64,000 nucleotides of DNA from Monosporascus cannonballus (Eukaryota > Ascomycota > Sordariomycetes > Xylariales): positions 124,001-188,000 of the forward strand of contig QJNS01000103.1 in the NCBI GenBank assembly GCA_004154925.1, in the 5' to 3' direction. Positions 38,175 through 48,689 of the stretch are shown here, in pieces. The notes below the pieces were generated by a model. The model saw only the letters and a list, made by a program, of their open reading frames with translations. It was not told the DNA's origin and searched no databases. Position 1 is the first letter of the stretch, and every line of letters begins with the position of its first letter. Both the position numbers and the translations under genes were made by a program.

Positions 38175-38502
38175 TATAACCGTTAAAAGAGTTAACTAAT
38201 TCTTAAACATTAATCGTCCGGATTTATGTTAATAAAAATATTGTAAATATCTCAATTATAAAGTTATTAATTAAGTTCGGTAATAACAAAAATATCTTAG
38301 ATAAAGAACTTATATTACAAAATATAACGTTTTAAATTATAGAAATAAAGAATGCATTATACAGTTATCGATTATTATATAACTTTTGTCAAATTATATC
38401 ACTCTGTAACTATTTTCTAAATTCTAAATTTCGTAAATTTCGTAACCATTCTAATTATTCTATTAGGTAATCTACTTTCGAGCACTGCACTTATCCTAAC
38501 TG
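38175..38502 (-). repeat. GyA-3 5' LTR
   Basis: It begins tataaccgttaaaagagtta, as 6909 begins tataacggctaaacggttta, and contains cggatttatgttaataaaaat and a degraded aaatttcgtaacc block. The right boundary is approximate because the terminal block is strongly mutated. No TSD can be tested, since the other end of the element is outside the window. Confidence 0.65.
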
Positions 38503-39229
38503 CTTTTAAATATATCAAAGATTTCAGATCATAATATATAAAATCTTATACTGTTAAAATAGTTTTATCTCTTTTTAATAAACTCAATACAGAGTTAGCT
38601 TAAAAGAAAACACTTATTAACTTTAAAAAAAGGCAATTAACGGCAAAAGAAATTTAAGAAATAACAATAAACATAGTTCTTCGTATAAAATACCGGTCTG
38701 TAAAAAGAAAAGTACTTCTTTTATTTAAATAAAAGTTCTAAAAAGTGAAGAAATTCTATTGACAAAATAAAAAATGTTTAAAAAATAAAAGAATAGCATA
38801 TAATATATAAAATTTACAAAAATGTGAAAACTAGAGAATAAAATTATATATCATAATTAAAATGTAGAAAAAGTTCTATAATAAAATAGAATTTACGTCT
38901 TCGAGACGCGAGAAAAAAAACTACGAAATCGCCTTTATAAATTCAGTTATTAGTACCGAGAATTATAAGAAAAAGTTAATATTATTTAAAAATAGCTTTA
39001 ATTTATTTTAACTTTGAACCCTAATAGCATTATATATTAAATATATATATACACACGTTAAAATGCTTTTTAAATTTAAGTTAATTTATACACTTTTTTA
39101 AAAAAAATCAATATAAAGTTTTTAAAATAATTTAAGGTGTAAAACGTTTTTATACTTTCAATGTACGTGTTTATAAAGAATACGATATAATAAATAGGAA
39201 ATTCACTAAATATCGGTGTTACTTTCTGA
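38503..39229 (+). other. AT-rich stretch with a possible degraded plus-strand coding region (about 38590-38960)
   Basis: No LTR or pol motif was found. From about 38590 one plus-strand frame reads NTELA-stop-KKTLINFKKRQLTAKE and later NKIEFTSSRRE. Its interruptions are mostly TAA/TAG, the pattern left by RIP in CAA/CAG codons. It may be a dead transposase or host gene; I could not match it to a family. From 39000 on nothing is recognisable. Confidence 0.25.
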
Positions 39230-39415
39230 TATATATAGCTCGTCTTATTTCCAATCTGTTAAAGGAAAAAGCAGCTTTGATATAGTGAATTTAATCACTT
39301 GGGACCCAACTTGAGGATTCGCCCATTCTTGAATCAGCCTACTCTATACGTTTTCCCGTATAAGTCCTTACAGGCTAACCTCACTCTGTATTGCAACATC
39401 GCTATCAGCTAGCCA

Positions 39416-39433
39416 GGTGTGCGTTAGCGCACC
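39416..39433. repeat. Hairpin 1, core TGCGTTAGCGCAC
   Basis: The sequence ggtgtgcgttagcgcacc folds on itself (GGTG-GCG with CGC-CACC, one bulged base). The core recurs at 39506-39518 with one change. Confidence 0.55.
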
Positions 39434-39501
39434 AAATACGGAAAGGCTACCCTCTGATCGGAACATATATACACCGTTGCTAGGCCATACAAATGTTGTA
39501 C

Positions 39502-39520
39502 GCGTTGCGATAGCGCACGC
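39502..39520. repeat. Hairpin 2, core TGCGATAGCGCAC
   Basis: The sequence gcgttgcgatagcgcacgc forms a stem with loop ATAG, and is enclosed by a further gttgta/tacaac pairing (from 39494 to about 39537). It is the partner of hairpin 1, 86 bases away. Confidence 0.55.
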
Positions 39521-39597
39521 AATTGGCTGAATACAACAACGTAACTGATGTTCCTTATATCTGACAATAGCCTCACCTTCTGTCTCAAGTTCATTGA

Positions 39598-39792
39598 ATG
39601 CCGTACTTCAATTACACTATAATTTCCGCTAACTTGAATATTGACAGGACGGTCGCGACCACTGTCGTCGGAAATTGGCGGGGCAAGTTGATCTTAAGCA
39701 AGCAAAGCATTACAGAGGTACATTTGGGGACCAAATGGATCCATGCACCGGCCTATTTCTCACCTAAACATGCCAATTTCACTTTATTATAA
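39598..39792 (+). CDS. Small hypothetical frame in the island (64 codons)
   Basis: ATG 39598 to TAA 39792, starting MPYFNYTIISANLNIDRT and ending HAPAYFSPKHANFTLL. It shows no RIP damage, signal peptide, Cys pairs or membrane segment. It could be one exon of a lost gene, since the frame reaches the end of the island, or chance. No family recognised. It is listed because it is the only undamaged frame in unique sequence. Confidence 0.2.
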   Translation: MPYFNYTIISANLNIDRTVATTVVGNWRGKLILSKQSITEVHLGTKWIHAPAYFSPKHANFTLL

Positions 39793-40099
39793 CAAATTAC
39801 AGAATAATAATGAAAATAACAGGCGAATATCTATACGTAAATTAATATGTAAATGCGTAATGTTTACTATTAATTATTATTTTAATTATATTATTGACGT
39901 ATAGAAATTAAATTTTTACTTAATAATAACTTTTTGCATAATATACATTTTATAATTCTCTGTAATAATAAGTAATGGAAAATTTATTTAATCATAATTT
40001 AAGCATTTATTACAAAGCCTAACTTATTTTTAAAAATATGGGTAAATTAATGTTCATTTTCGATATTGCTTTTATATAATTTTATTTAATTTATTTGTA
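39793..40099. other. AT-rich spacer
   Basis: Nothing recognisable; composition returns to the AT-rich background. Confidence 0.5.
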
Positions 40100-40310
40100 T
40101 TATCATATCCGGTGTAACAAGCCCATGTGTCGATTTGAAATAGGTGAGCGCACGAATCTAATTAATCGATTAGTGCAAGTCAGACCCCTTCTTCACGCTT
40201 TATTCCCTTAACGCGCTACTCATTTCCGAAGCTATCCTCACTACACCTCTTCAACGAAAATATAAATAGCTCAATAACTATTTATCCAACTAATTCCATA
40301 CTAACAAATG
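40100..40310 (+). promoter_or_regulatory. Remnant of a fungal core promoter ending in a possible start codon
   Basis: Less AT-rich than its surroundings. In order it shows a pyrimidine-rich run (ttcacgctttattccctta, then ctatcctcactacacctctt), a TATA-like TATAAAT at 40261-40267, and an A-rich start context ctaacaaATG at 40308. The downstream frame reads MRMITYLRLLL and stops at once (TAA, possibly from CAA). The DNA after it is AT-rich like RIPed sequence. This looks like a promoter whose gene was destroyed. The reading is inference from composition and motif order only. Confidence 0.35.
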
Positions 40311-41157
40311 CGTATGATAACATATTTAAGATTACTATTATAATTATTATGTTAAAAACTTGGAAGTTTTTACCTTATTATAAATTGCGCCAAATTATAA
40401 CAAAACTTTTTTCAAGAAAGGCTTTCAATTTTACATTGACCTTTTTAATTGAAATTATTTCTACTAGTTTTTATAAGTTTTACATTTCCCTTTATTTCTA
40501 TTTACTCTTAATTATTATTAACTTTAATATAGTTTAATTTATAATTCTTATGGTTAAAGATTTAACCTCTTTTACGCAATACGAATCTAACGATAATACT
40601 TTCAAAGGATTAATAAATCTTTATTAAAATATTTTTTATAATATATATATATTCTTAAATAATTACGTATTTCAACATTTAAATCGGCTATCTCTATATA
40701 GATATTAAAGTATACGAGAGTAAATATTAATTTAAATGTAATCATTTCAGTTATTTTTACTTAAAGTTAATCGCATCTATTATTTATTATTTTGCCTTTA
40801 TTTATGCATTCCAGGTTTATAATTCTTAGAAACTTTATAATATATTTTAATGTTCTTTTAATGTCTAATACGTGTAGAAAACATATAAAAACTACCTACT
40901 ATATTGATAAATTCTCTACTTGTTTAAACGACGTCCGAAAATTAAAAAGCAAACTTTCTTTTTAACAATCGAAAACCTTTTTTATAGTTTTTGTTAATTC
41001 GATCTCACACACATTATATATTTTACCTTGTTGTATAACTTCAAAAAGTATTTTTCTAAAATATTTAAATAATATATTAGAAATGTTCGCAAAGTACTAT
41101 TCTCAATAATGATAAATATTAATTTTATTTCAACGGTTTTAATATTAATACTATATC
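40311..41157. other. AT-rich stretch, no gene recognised
   Basis: No LTR, pol or antisense motif was found. It may contain the destroyed gene downstream of the promoter remnant. The plus-strand frame 40349-40537 is hydrophobic and low-complexity and is not in frame with ATG 40308. Confidence 0.4.
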
Positions 41158-41524
41158 TATTACGATTCGAGCCTAGCCAGAGCGTAAGAAATGGTCGAAT
41201 TTATATAAACGAGTAAGAAAATTTGGATCTTTTTGGTATTAAATTCCAGGTAAATCTATATACAAACAGACGTATTTGCAGCGATTGAAGTTATAATAAC
41301 GTTAAGATTTAATACATATTTAATTAATTTATATAAAACATAAAATTATTGATTATTTATATGATTTTAAGAATAGTATATTACGGTTATAATTTATTGC
41401 TCAAGGTAGTTCTAGTATTACGAAACATAAATACTTTAATTTGGTATTTAAAATGTATATAATAATTTTTAAACACACCCGCACAATTTAAGTTTAATAA
41501 TTAGTTAAGAACATAGCCGTTAAA
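41158..41524 (+). repeat. GyA-4 5' LTR
   Basis: It starts TATTACGATTCGAGCC, the plus-oriented equivalent of the GyA LTR start TGTTACGACCCAAGCC. It contains tttggatctttttgg and ends at gccgttaaa. Confidence 0.83.
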
Positions 41525-41559
41525 TCTTACAAATTCTTATTTAATAATAGTTTTAAGTT

Positions 41560-43100
41560 AAGATATTAATTAATATTTAGATTTCTGCTACTACGCTCAT
41601 TTTTAGCTGAAATTGGAGAATTAGAAAAATATATTTAATAATTTGACAAGTATGTAACGGCTATTTTAATTTGCTTTATTATACTAAGATATTCAGCTTC
41701 AAATGCATAAATATAGATAAAGAAAGTTACAAGTGTTTAAATCTAAACTTGAATATATTTACATTTTTAGAAATTAAATTGGCTCGTAAATAAAAATGTT
41801 CTTATACTATATCTTTTCATAGATATTGTTTGAAATTAATTTGAAATACCACAGAGAGGTTTTTCAGAAACCACGAAAGCGAATTCAGAAAAAGTTAAAA
41901 CTTAAATTCCAAAACGCACATAAGACACGAATAATAATATAATATATTTAACGAATATCGTATAAAGAAAAAGGCATAATATATTCCAGAATATGAAAAT
42001 AAATGAGATAATTAGAAATGGAAATAAAACGTCTATTTTAAATTATAGGAAATAATGCAACATTTTATAACGTTTATAGTGTTTTAAATGAAAAATAGCT
42101 AGAATAAGTATTATAAATATAATAATATAGAATATTACCAGAATATTTATAAAGCTTTTCAATAATAAAGTAATTAAACCTGTATTTTTAAAACACGATG
42201 GATTAATCTGAATAATATATTATTCGACTGAAATATATAAAATATAAATATAGCGTAAACCTAGTACAAATATAGGCTATTATGATAAAAAGATCCGATA
42301 TTAAATACGAAAAATTAAGATATTAATTTCAAAAGCGGTTAAGAAATAATAAAAAGATTTTCAAGCATAGTTAAAAAAGGTTAACAATAAATAAAGATTA
42401 TTTCTTTAGGAATTTTAAATTAATACAGTAGAATATACGCCATATATTATAGACGACGAAATCAGTTTATATATAATCGGTAAAAATTATATATTTACAA
42501 ATATATTATACTTATATATAAAAACATATTCTGTATCTTAAATTAAGATACGAAGGATAAAATAAAAATAGTAATGTTTATATTTTGAATTATTACTTTA
42601 TTAAGTAAAATTACTAAATATTTAATATTTTAAAATTAAGTACAGAAAGACTATGTTTCTGAAAACTATTTTATATTTTTACAATTCACAAAATTATGAA
42701 TTTGTAAAAAGAATGAATGTAAGATATAATAGAAAATTATTCTTACAAGATATTACAGATTCCTATTTTTAAATAATATTTATTGTATATTTTAAAAAGT
42801 AAAAATATTGTTTATATAAAGCTTTGTAGTTTTACACGAGGAATATAAATTAATAATCTTAATTCGATATAATAAAACATTTTATAATAAAAAGAATACC
42901 GTAATTACTTCATAAAGGAAAATATTAGAACAAATTAAAAGGTAATTACGATAATTTGAAAATTCAATATACCGTTAAAGGCAATAAACATAATAATTTA
43001 ATAAATTCGAAAGAAAGTTTAAAATAAAAGGATATTTTACAGAAAAAAGATCTAAAAGCACGGAATTGAGAGAGATTAATAAGGTTATTTAAAACGGACT
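41560..43100 (+). pseudogene. GyA-4 gag region
   Basis: It begins with a degraded version of the GyB-1 gag start (ctgaaattggagaattagaaaaa near 41610 against gcgggaactggaaaaagaaa). It is A-rich on plus and stops are frequent. Assigned by homology to GyB-1 and by position upstream of protease and RT. Confidence 0.5.
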
Positions 43101-43109
43101 TTAAATATA

Positions 43110-46100
43110 ACGATAAAAACTGGTAATATTTCTTATTAATTTAAATATATATATCAGAATATATTAATAAATTTAAAATCTTGTGAAAATATATTTTAAG
43201 AGTTTATATAATTGCGAATATTGAATATTAAAATGTTGTTAACGATAAATAAATAATTAAATACAAATTTAATTATTACGAAACCTTTATTTAAAAAAAA
43301 CATTAAATAATAGATTTCATTATTTTTTTGTTTTTAAAGTACGATGTAAATTTTAAAAATATAGTAATATAGTATCATTAAGCTTTGTTTAATAGAAAAC
43401 TTAATTACGTATAGTTTTTTTATATATTATAAATGATCAGACGTTAAGAAACGAAACCTTAATATTTAATGAGAAAAACGACAAATATAGGTATAAAAAT
43501 ATATCACATATTTATCGTTTAAAGAACGATATATAAGAAAAAGAATAAATTTAAAAAAATATCTTATTCATACTATCAAATAGAACTTTCAGCATTTAAA
43601 TAATAACTTATTTAAACAATTTAAATATATTAAATAGTATAATTAATATATTATAATAATATTAGGAACGTATATAGTTTTTTTAGAAAACAAGTTAATA
43701 CGATATTATTAAAATTTAACTAATAAGATTATAAATTTTGTGTTCAAAAAATATTGTTATGCGAAGTTTATTTCATTTATAACTTTAATAAATACAGATT
43801 ATGGATTCTTTAAAAATAATTGAATTCTTAATTATAAGAAATAAAATAAAATTTCAAAATTATTTAAAAAGTCCGGTATATTTTGCATATTAAGAAATAT
43901 AAAACTGTATAGTTTATAATAAATTATTAACAATGAAACGGTCTTACAGTTAAAAATCGAATATTATAATTATTTTCGATAAATAAAATAAAGAATCAAT
44001 GTTATAAAGTTTATTAATTTATAATATTTAATTTTAAAATATTAAAGCCGTCAATTAAATAATTTAAAAAAATAAAATAAGAATAATTTTAATACTAAAT
44101 ATAAATTCTTCACATATGTAATTACGTTAATAAAATTCATTAACCTATTAATACTTTTTTAATAAATAATAAATTTTTTATTATAAAAATATTTCTTTAT
44201 TTTTGTTATCTATTAGTTTAACGATATCTTTATCTTTTCAACGATCAAACAAGATATATTAAAAACGTAAATAAAGTTTTTAAATTGTTATAAAACATCC
44301 AATTATTAAATATTTATAAACAATGATGTAACCACTAGGCTGTTTAACCAACTATTAAACCTAAGTCGTACGAGTTTATGATGGCAGGAATATCGTGGAA
44401 ATCTGAGCAATGGATACAGTAACGTATCACGTCTCGTAATGCCAAAGGCGTCTTGAGTAACGAATTGTTATTGCAAGCTGGTGCTATCTACATTATAGAA
44501 ATAATAAGCATATATATATAATCTCTACTTCTGGCTTAACCGCTTATGATCACGTATCCGATGGTTATCATAATCCCTTAGGATCATCACCGATCACTGG
44601 TAATCACTGGTTGGGCATGGATCACCCGTCACGTGACCCAGGAGGTGGTCCGTATTATTCTTGTATAACCGTTTCTAGAGGCCGAAGCCTGTTCAGGTTG
44701 TAACAAATGAACTTTGTAAATATAAAATAAAGTATTTACAATATAATAATATTTTTGAATATATTAAATTGAATTTTAAGCCAGTTATTATAATAATTAA
44801 ATAATAAATATTACGTAAATTTAAAAAGAATATAAGTATTTTCTTAAATACGCTTATTATTATTGAAAGTTTATTTTGAATTTTAGCGGAATTATTGTAT
44901 TAATAGTTAATCATATTAAAAGAATTTGAAAAAATATTATAAAAAGCGAAAAATATTTAAAAAGATAAATGTATAATTATTAATTAATTTATGTAAATTA
45001 TATAAAGTTTAATAGATTTCGTCAAATTAAGAACCGATATTTCAGATTATATAGTAAACGCCGTAATTAAACAATAAAATAATGAAAATATAATATAGTT
45101 AATTGTATTTCTTTTATATAAGTTAAACAGAGCCGAATTTAATTCCTATATTTCTAATAACATAATTTGGATTAATCTTAGAATTTCTCGAAGGTTTAGA
45201 TTTTTATTTAAAACTAATTTTATTAAATTAAGATATTAGCGGTTTTATTAATATTAAAAAGATTTCAAAACGATAATTACGATATAGAGAAAGGTTTAAT
45301 AAATTTAGATTTCGTTATCATTTAAAACAAAGTTTTAAATAAGGTCAAATTAGTATTTTAAGCTAATAAAACATTTCGCAAAAGATTAATTAAATTTAGC
45401 TCTATAGTTTTCGATTTTATTTTATACCAATATGTATATTTACAGTATACTGCGATAATGAGAATTATATAATGTTATGTATGTTAAAAATTAAAAAATA
45501 TATAATAATAATTTTTAGATTACTAAAACGTTAAACAAATTAAATATTAGTAAAAAGTAGTAAAAATATTTTCATGTTACATACATAAATAGTAATTTAT
45601 ACATTTTTAGAGATTTATAAAGGATTAATACGAATTTGCTATATTTATTTTCTTTTAAAGCAAATCGGAAGTTCAAAAGTACAGTGGTGATACGATTTTT
45701 AAATTTAAGCTAAAATATAATAATATAAACCTTACAAAAAGATATACGTATGACTAGTTTTAAAAATGCTATAAAATATATTTAATGCGAATCGTAATTA
45801 TTAGGTAGCCTATTTTCGAAAATTTAAAAATTATATTATATTACGATAATATTTTTGTAATTCTTAATATCTCTATAAAAACTGTTTATTTCTTTCAACT
45901 GACAAATTTGAATATTGAGTGAATAATAGATTTTCCTTTTAAACACATTTTTAATACATATGTTATATTATTCAATATTATTTTTGATCAAAATTGAATT
46001 TACTTTACAGCTTTATTATGGCTTAATAATATATATTAATATCAATTAGAAATTATTTAATATATTTAAATTTTAACTCAACGAATTAGCCAATCCGTTA

Positions 46101-46713
46101 ACATAAATGTGAAATATATATTTGGGATATTATTTACAGCACAAATAAAAATTTAAATAAAAATTATTTTTTACCCAATTATGTCATAACATTAAAATCG
46201 GCGAATATATAAGAATAGTTTCCAAGGACGTGGATTGAAAATTTGTATATAATATTTGTAAGATATATAGGATCAATTTGTTAATATTCAAATAATGGTT
46301 TAAAACATTTTAAATAATTAAATTATCAACAAAAGATTAAATTAAAATTTATATCTAATGAAAGAGGCAAGTATTATAATTTAAAAAGCGTTAAAAATTG
46401 ATTTTAGAAAAGAAGATAACAGTTTATTTCGCTATAAAAACATTTAGGCAAGCAAATATAACTAAAATTCAGATTTTAAATATATCGGCTGATATAAAAT
46501 TTCTAACGAAATTTCAAAATGTTTTTATTTGTTAAAAACTTCATTAAAAATCAAATGTTATCTTATTTTTAACATTGTTTTATTTCAGTTAACAATATAT
46601 ATTATTAAAGTTTATACGAAATTAAAGAATGTCAATGTACAAGACAAAATTATATATAAGGTAGAGAAAAATTTCGATATGTGAAAAGAAATTGAATTTA
46701 TTTAGTATTTAAT
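43110..46713 (+). pseudogene. GyA-4 pol: protease, RT, RNase H, integrase, start of chromodomain
   Basis: RT lies around 43780-44930; the YxDD site near 44210 reads IY-stop-FNDIFIFS, with the first Asp changed to Asn. A solo GyA LTR interrupts RT at 44327-44705. RNase H shows KLRTDISDYIVNAVI (45030-45075). Integrase follows to about 46600. The frame enters the chromodomain and is cut by a 124-bp solo LTR at 46714, where GyB-1 has the equivalent YLIK codons. Alignment with GyB-1 supports all parts. Confidence 0.75.
44327..44705 (-). mobile_element. Solo GyA-type LTR, young (little RIP)
   Basis: It starts TGTAACCACTAGG and ends GTTGTAACA on the plus strand, 379 bp, with a perfect TSD AATGA (44322-44326, 44706-44710). 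The left part matches GyA LTRs (ccaactattaaacct, gcaggaatatcgtgg, taatgccaaagg). The right part differs and keeps CpA-rich sequence, so it escaped most RIP. It presumably arose by LTR-LTR recombination after insertion into GyA-4 RT. Confidence 0.92.
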
Positions 46714-46837
46714 TGTCACGGCACAGAAGAACAAGAGTCCAGCCATTACACCACTAAAAGTGGAACGTTGTCCGGTCGAGCCCTGATCGCCTTATTCTGC
46801 CCTATATACCTATAAGGTGCTACTTGAGACTGTGACA
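46714..46837. mobile_element. 124-bp solo LTR, unassigned family
   Basis: It starts TGTCACGGCACAG and ends GACTGTGACA, with a perfect 6-bp terminal inversion TGTCAC/GTGACA. A perfect TSD TTAAT flanks it (46709-46713, 46838-46842). It contains a TATA-like tatatacctataagg and is GC-rich compared with its host, so it is recent. TG...CA ends and a 5-bp TSD indicate an LTR retrotransposon. The short length resembles copia or TRIM LTRs. It interrupts the GyA-4 chromodomain. Confidence 0.85.
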
Positions 46838-46842
46838 TTAAT

Positions 46843-47640
46843 TAAATGAAAAAAATCCAGATTTTGAAAATACTTAAAAGTATATTAAAAATCTTCTAAA
46901 CGTTTAACGTTTGTTAAAAAGCCGTTATTAATAATGCCGAAATTGCTAATAAAGATTTTTTAATTAAGGTTTTCGGAAATGGACCAATTAAAAAAGTTAA
47001 CGGGTAACGTAGTTATTATGGCCTCGGTTTTCGCACGTTTTTATTCGTTTCATTCGTTTTTCGATTAAAGCCTATAATTAATAATCTTATTTTTTTTCGT
47101 AAAAAAACTTTTTTCAACGCTGTAAACGAAGAAAACGGCTAATAGTTTTGTGAACATTATATTTCTTTCGCGGTAAAGGTTTTCTATATTCTATTAAAGC
47201 TGTAAAAGAGGTTTTTTAAATATGGTTAGTTTTTCTACGGTTTAAACGATTTTCCTTTTTTAATATAACGTAAAATATTAATAAGAACGTGTAAAATAGA
47301 GAGAGTGGGACGCTAACCACAATACAAAAAGGTCAGCAAATCCAAACTCAAATTGGGGTTTAGACACCCTGATCCACCTTATAAGGACTAGCTGTGCATA
47401 TCATCACAGAACGCTAGAATTATTAAAACGACGACGATTCAAAATATATTAGTTATAACGGCATATCTTTTAATCATTTAATATTTTGTTGTATTTTAAA
47501 AATATACTATATTCGGTATTATTTTAAAACAAAATTTAAAAGTATCAGTAGTTAAAGATTTTAGGTGTTTTTTAATTAACACGATTATAAGGTTAGCGGT
47601 TAGTAATACAATTTGCTATAGTGAAGTATAAGATTTATTA
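46843..47640 (-). pseudogene. Antisense accessory ORF of GyA-4, interrupted by a solo LTR
   Basis: On the minus strand the C-terminal half (47180-46900) reads ISRFLRLQR-stop-KKFFYEKK, as ISRFLRFRR-stop-KKFFHAKG in GyA-1, then shifts frame to KIINYRL-stop-SKNE (KIVNCGL-stop-SIDK in GyA-1) and NFFNWSISENLN (NFFDWLILENLN). The N-terminal part (about 47410-47470) reads ICRYN-stop-YILNRRRFNNSS, as ICRYNEYIKNRYRYNGSS. A 119-bp solo LTR (47290-47408) splits the two. The order and strand relative to pol and 3' LTR are the same as in GyA-1, GyA-2 and GyB-1. Confidence 0.65.
47290..47408. mobile_element. 119-bp solo LTR, same family as 16923-17040
   Basis: It starts TGTAAAATAGAGAG and ends CATATCATCACA, with a perfect TSD GAACG (47285-47289, 47409-47413). 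The target is recognisable in GyA-1, where aggacgctagaac is uninterrupted. It shares gacgctaaccacaa and atccaccttataag with the 118-bp copy. It is less AT-rich than its host. Confidence 0.88.
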
Positions 47641-47686
47641 TTAATAAAAGTCTTTAAAGACAAAGATTATAAGAAAAAGAAGATTA

Positions 47687-48058
47687 TATTTTAATCCGTA
47701 TAAAAACATGTTAAAAAACGGTCCAATCTATATATAAGGGTTGTGTAATTTGGATCTTTTTTGTATTAAGATCGCGATTAATTTATTTAAAATTAAGCAT
47801 ATTTAACGGAATTAGATTTGTAATAATTTTAAGGTCTAATAAATCTTTAATTTATTTATATGAGATATATGTAGATATATTTATTATTTCCTAAATTTAA
47901 ATATTATCAGTTAATATTAGTAATGCGTTATCTTCAATATTTACAGTATTACGAAACGTAATGAACACATTTTATTATTTAAGATTTATATAATATTCCT
48001 ATTAATATAAACCCGTACAACCTAGATTTAATAGTTAGTTAAACTTCTAGCTACTATA
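47687..48058 (+). repeat. GyA-4 3' LTR
   Basis: It contains the GyA block gtgtaatttggatctttttt and ends gctactata, equivalent to gccgtcaca. The left boundary is approximate by a few bases. Confidence 0.75.
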
Positions 48059-48524
48059 ATATGGTAAAAAGCGGAATATTTTTATATAAAATATTAAACA
48101 TTACTGTTATTAACTAAAAGCCATGAAACGTATAAACGAAATCGGAAATGAAATAATATATAATTTATTTAATTTTATATAATAATTCAATTAATTAATT
48201 ACTTGGTGTAAATTTATAATAGTTTTAACAAATCTTTATTAGTATTTTCACGGGTAGAAAGACATGTCAAATGGTATATAATGCGTTTATTTATTTATTA
48301 CTTTTTAAATATAAAATGCCAAAAATTGTTAAGCTGTACTTTTTAATAATTTACACCGTACGGAATTAAACAAACGGGTGCATATCGTTTAAAAAGATCG
48401 ATTTTCACACATATATTTTTTTTAAAAAAATTCTAGGAGGTTATTAAACGACCTTTTTAGCGAAAGAGATCAGTAAATAAATCGAAACGCAACGAGGCTG
48501 TGGGGTGGCCGTTGGGAGGGGAGG
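48059..48524. other. Spacer: AT-rich, ending in a G-rich unmutated stretch
   Basis: No element was recognised in 48059-48485. The last about 35 bases (48490-48524, gaggctgtggggtggccgtt and gggaggggagg) are GC-rich and unRIPed. They continue on the far side of CoL-1 at 53992-54026, so about 75 bp of older unique DNA was the insertion target. Confidence 0.5.
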
Positions 48525-48689
48525 TGTCAGATATAAGAGACATCAGTTGTGTATGTGTATTGATAACTAGTTGCAGATGCTCTAGAACGCGCATTGCATT
48601 TTAAGGTAATCTAGTCCCGGAACATATATGTTCCGGTCAAAGGGAATTTTCCGTATATGGAATGTTAAAGAATCCTCTATTAGCCGATA
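48525..48689 (-). repeat. CoL-1 3' LTR
   Basis: It starts TGTCAGATATAAGAG on plus and ends TAGCCGATA. It contains ctagtcccggaacatatatg, with the palindrome GGAACATATATGTTCC at its centre. Confidence 0.9.

Larger units (their letters stand above)
1..38502 (-). mobile_element. GyA-3: oldest Ty3/gypsy chromovirus, split by nested insertions and cut at the left edge
   Basis: This element survives in three pieces (1-355, 13046-14368 and 35086-about 38502). Each piece aligns by eye with successive parts of GyA-1 (its positions about 1665-2025, 2030-3415 and 3415-6908). Removing GyA-2 and GyC-1 together with one TSD copy each restores a continuous sequence across both breaks. The 5' LTR is at about 38175-38502 and the 3' LTR lies outside the window. 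It is the most diverged GyA copy, as expected for the host of all the other insertions. The coding strand is minus, and no open frame remains. The element call is firm; the exact right end is approximate because the LTR terminus is heavily mutated. Confidence 0.8.
39230..39792. other. GC-richer island without RIP signature
   Basis: Base composition changes abruptly to near-balanced, with many intact CpA and TpG dinucleotides (for example caacatcgctatcagctagc). The sequence does not recur elsewhere in the window. RIP acts on duplicated DNA, so this is likely single-copy sequence spared between repeats. It contains two related hairpins (39416-39433, 39502-39520) and a 64-codon plus-strand frame at 39598-39792. 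I recognise no protein or RNA family. Confidence 0.6.
41158..48058 (+). mobile_element. GyA-4: full-length Ty3/gypsy element on the plus strand, with three solo-LTR insertions
   Basis: The LTRs are at 41158-41524 and about 47687-48058. Flanking 5-mers are ATATC (41153-41157) and ATATG (48059-48063), four of five matching, so the TSD is probable rather than proven. Gag, RT, RNase H, integrase and a remnant chromodomain lie on the plus strand. The antisense accessory frame lies on the minus strand next to the 3' LTR. Solo LTRs are inserted at 44327-44705, 46714-46837 and 47290-47408. It is heavily degraded, comparable with GyA-2. Confidence 0.85.

Noticed and set aside
41153..48063. Calling ATATC/ATATG a proven TSD for GyA-4
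   Set aside because: The one mismatch is C against G, which is not a RIP-type change, so it is reported only as probable.
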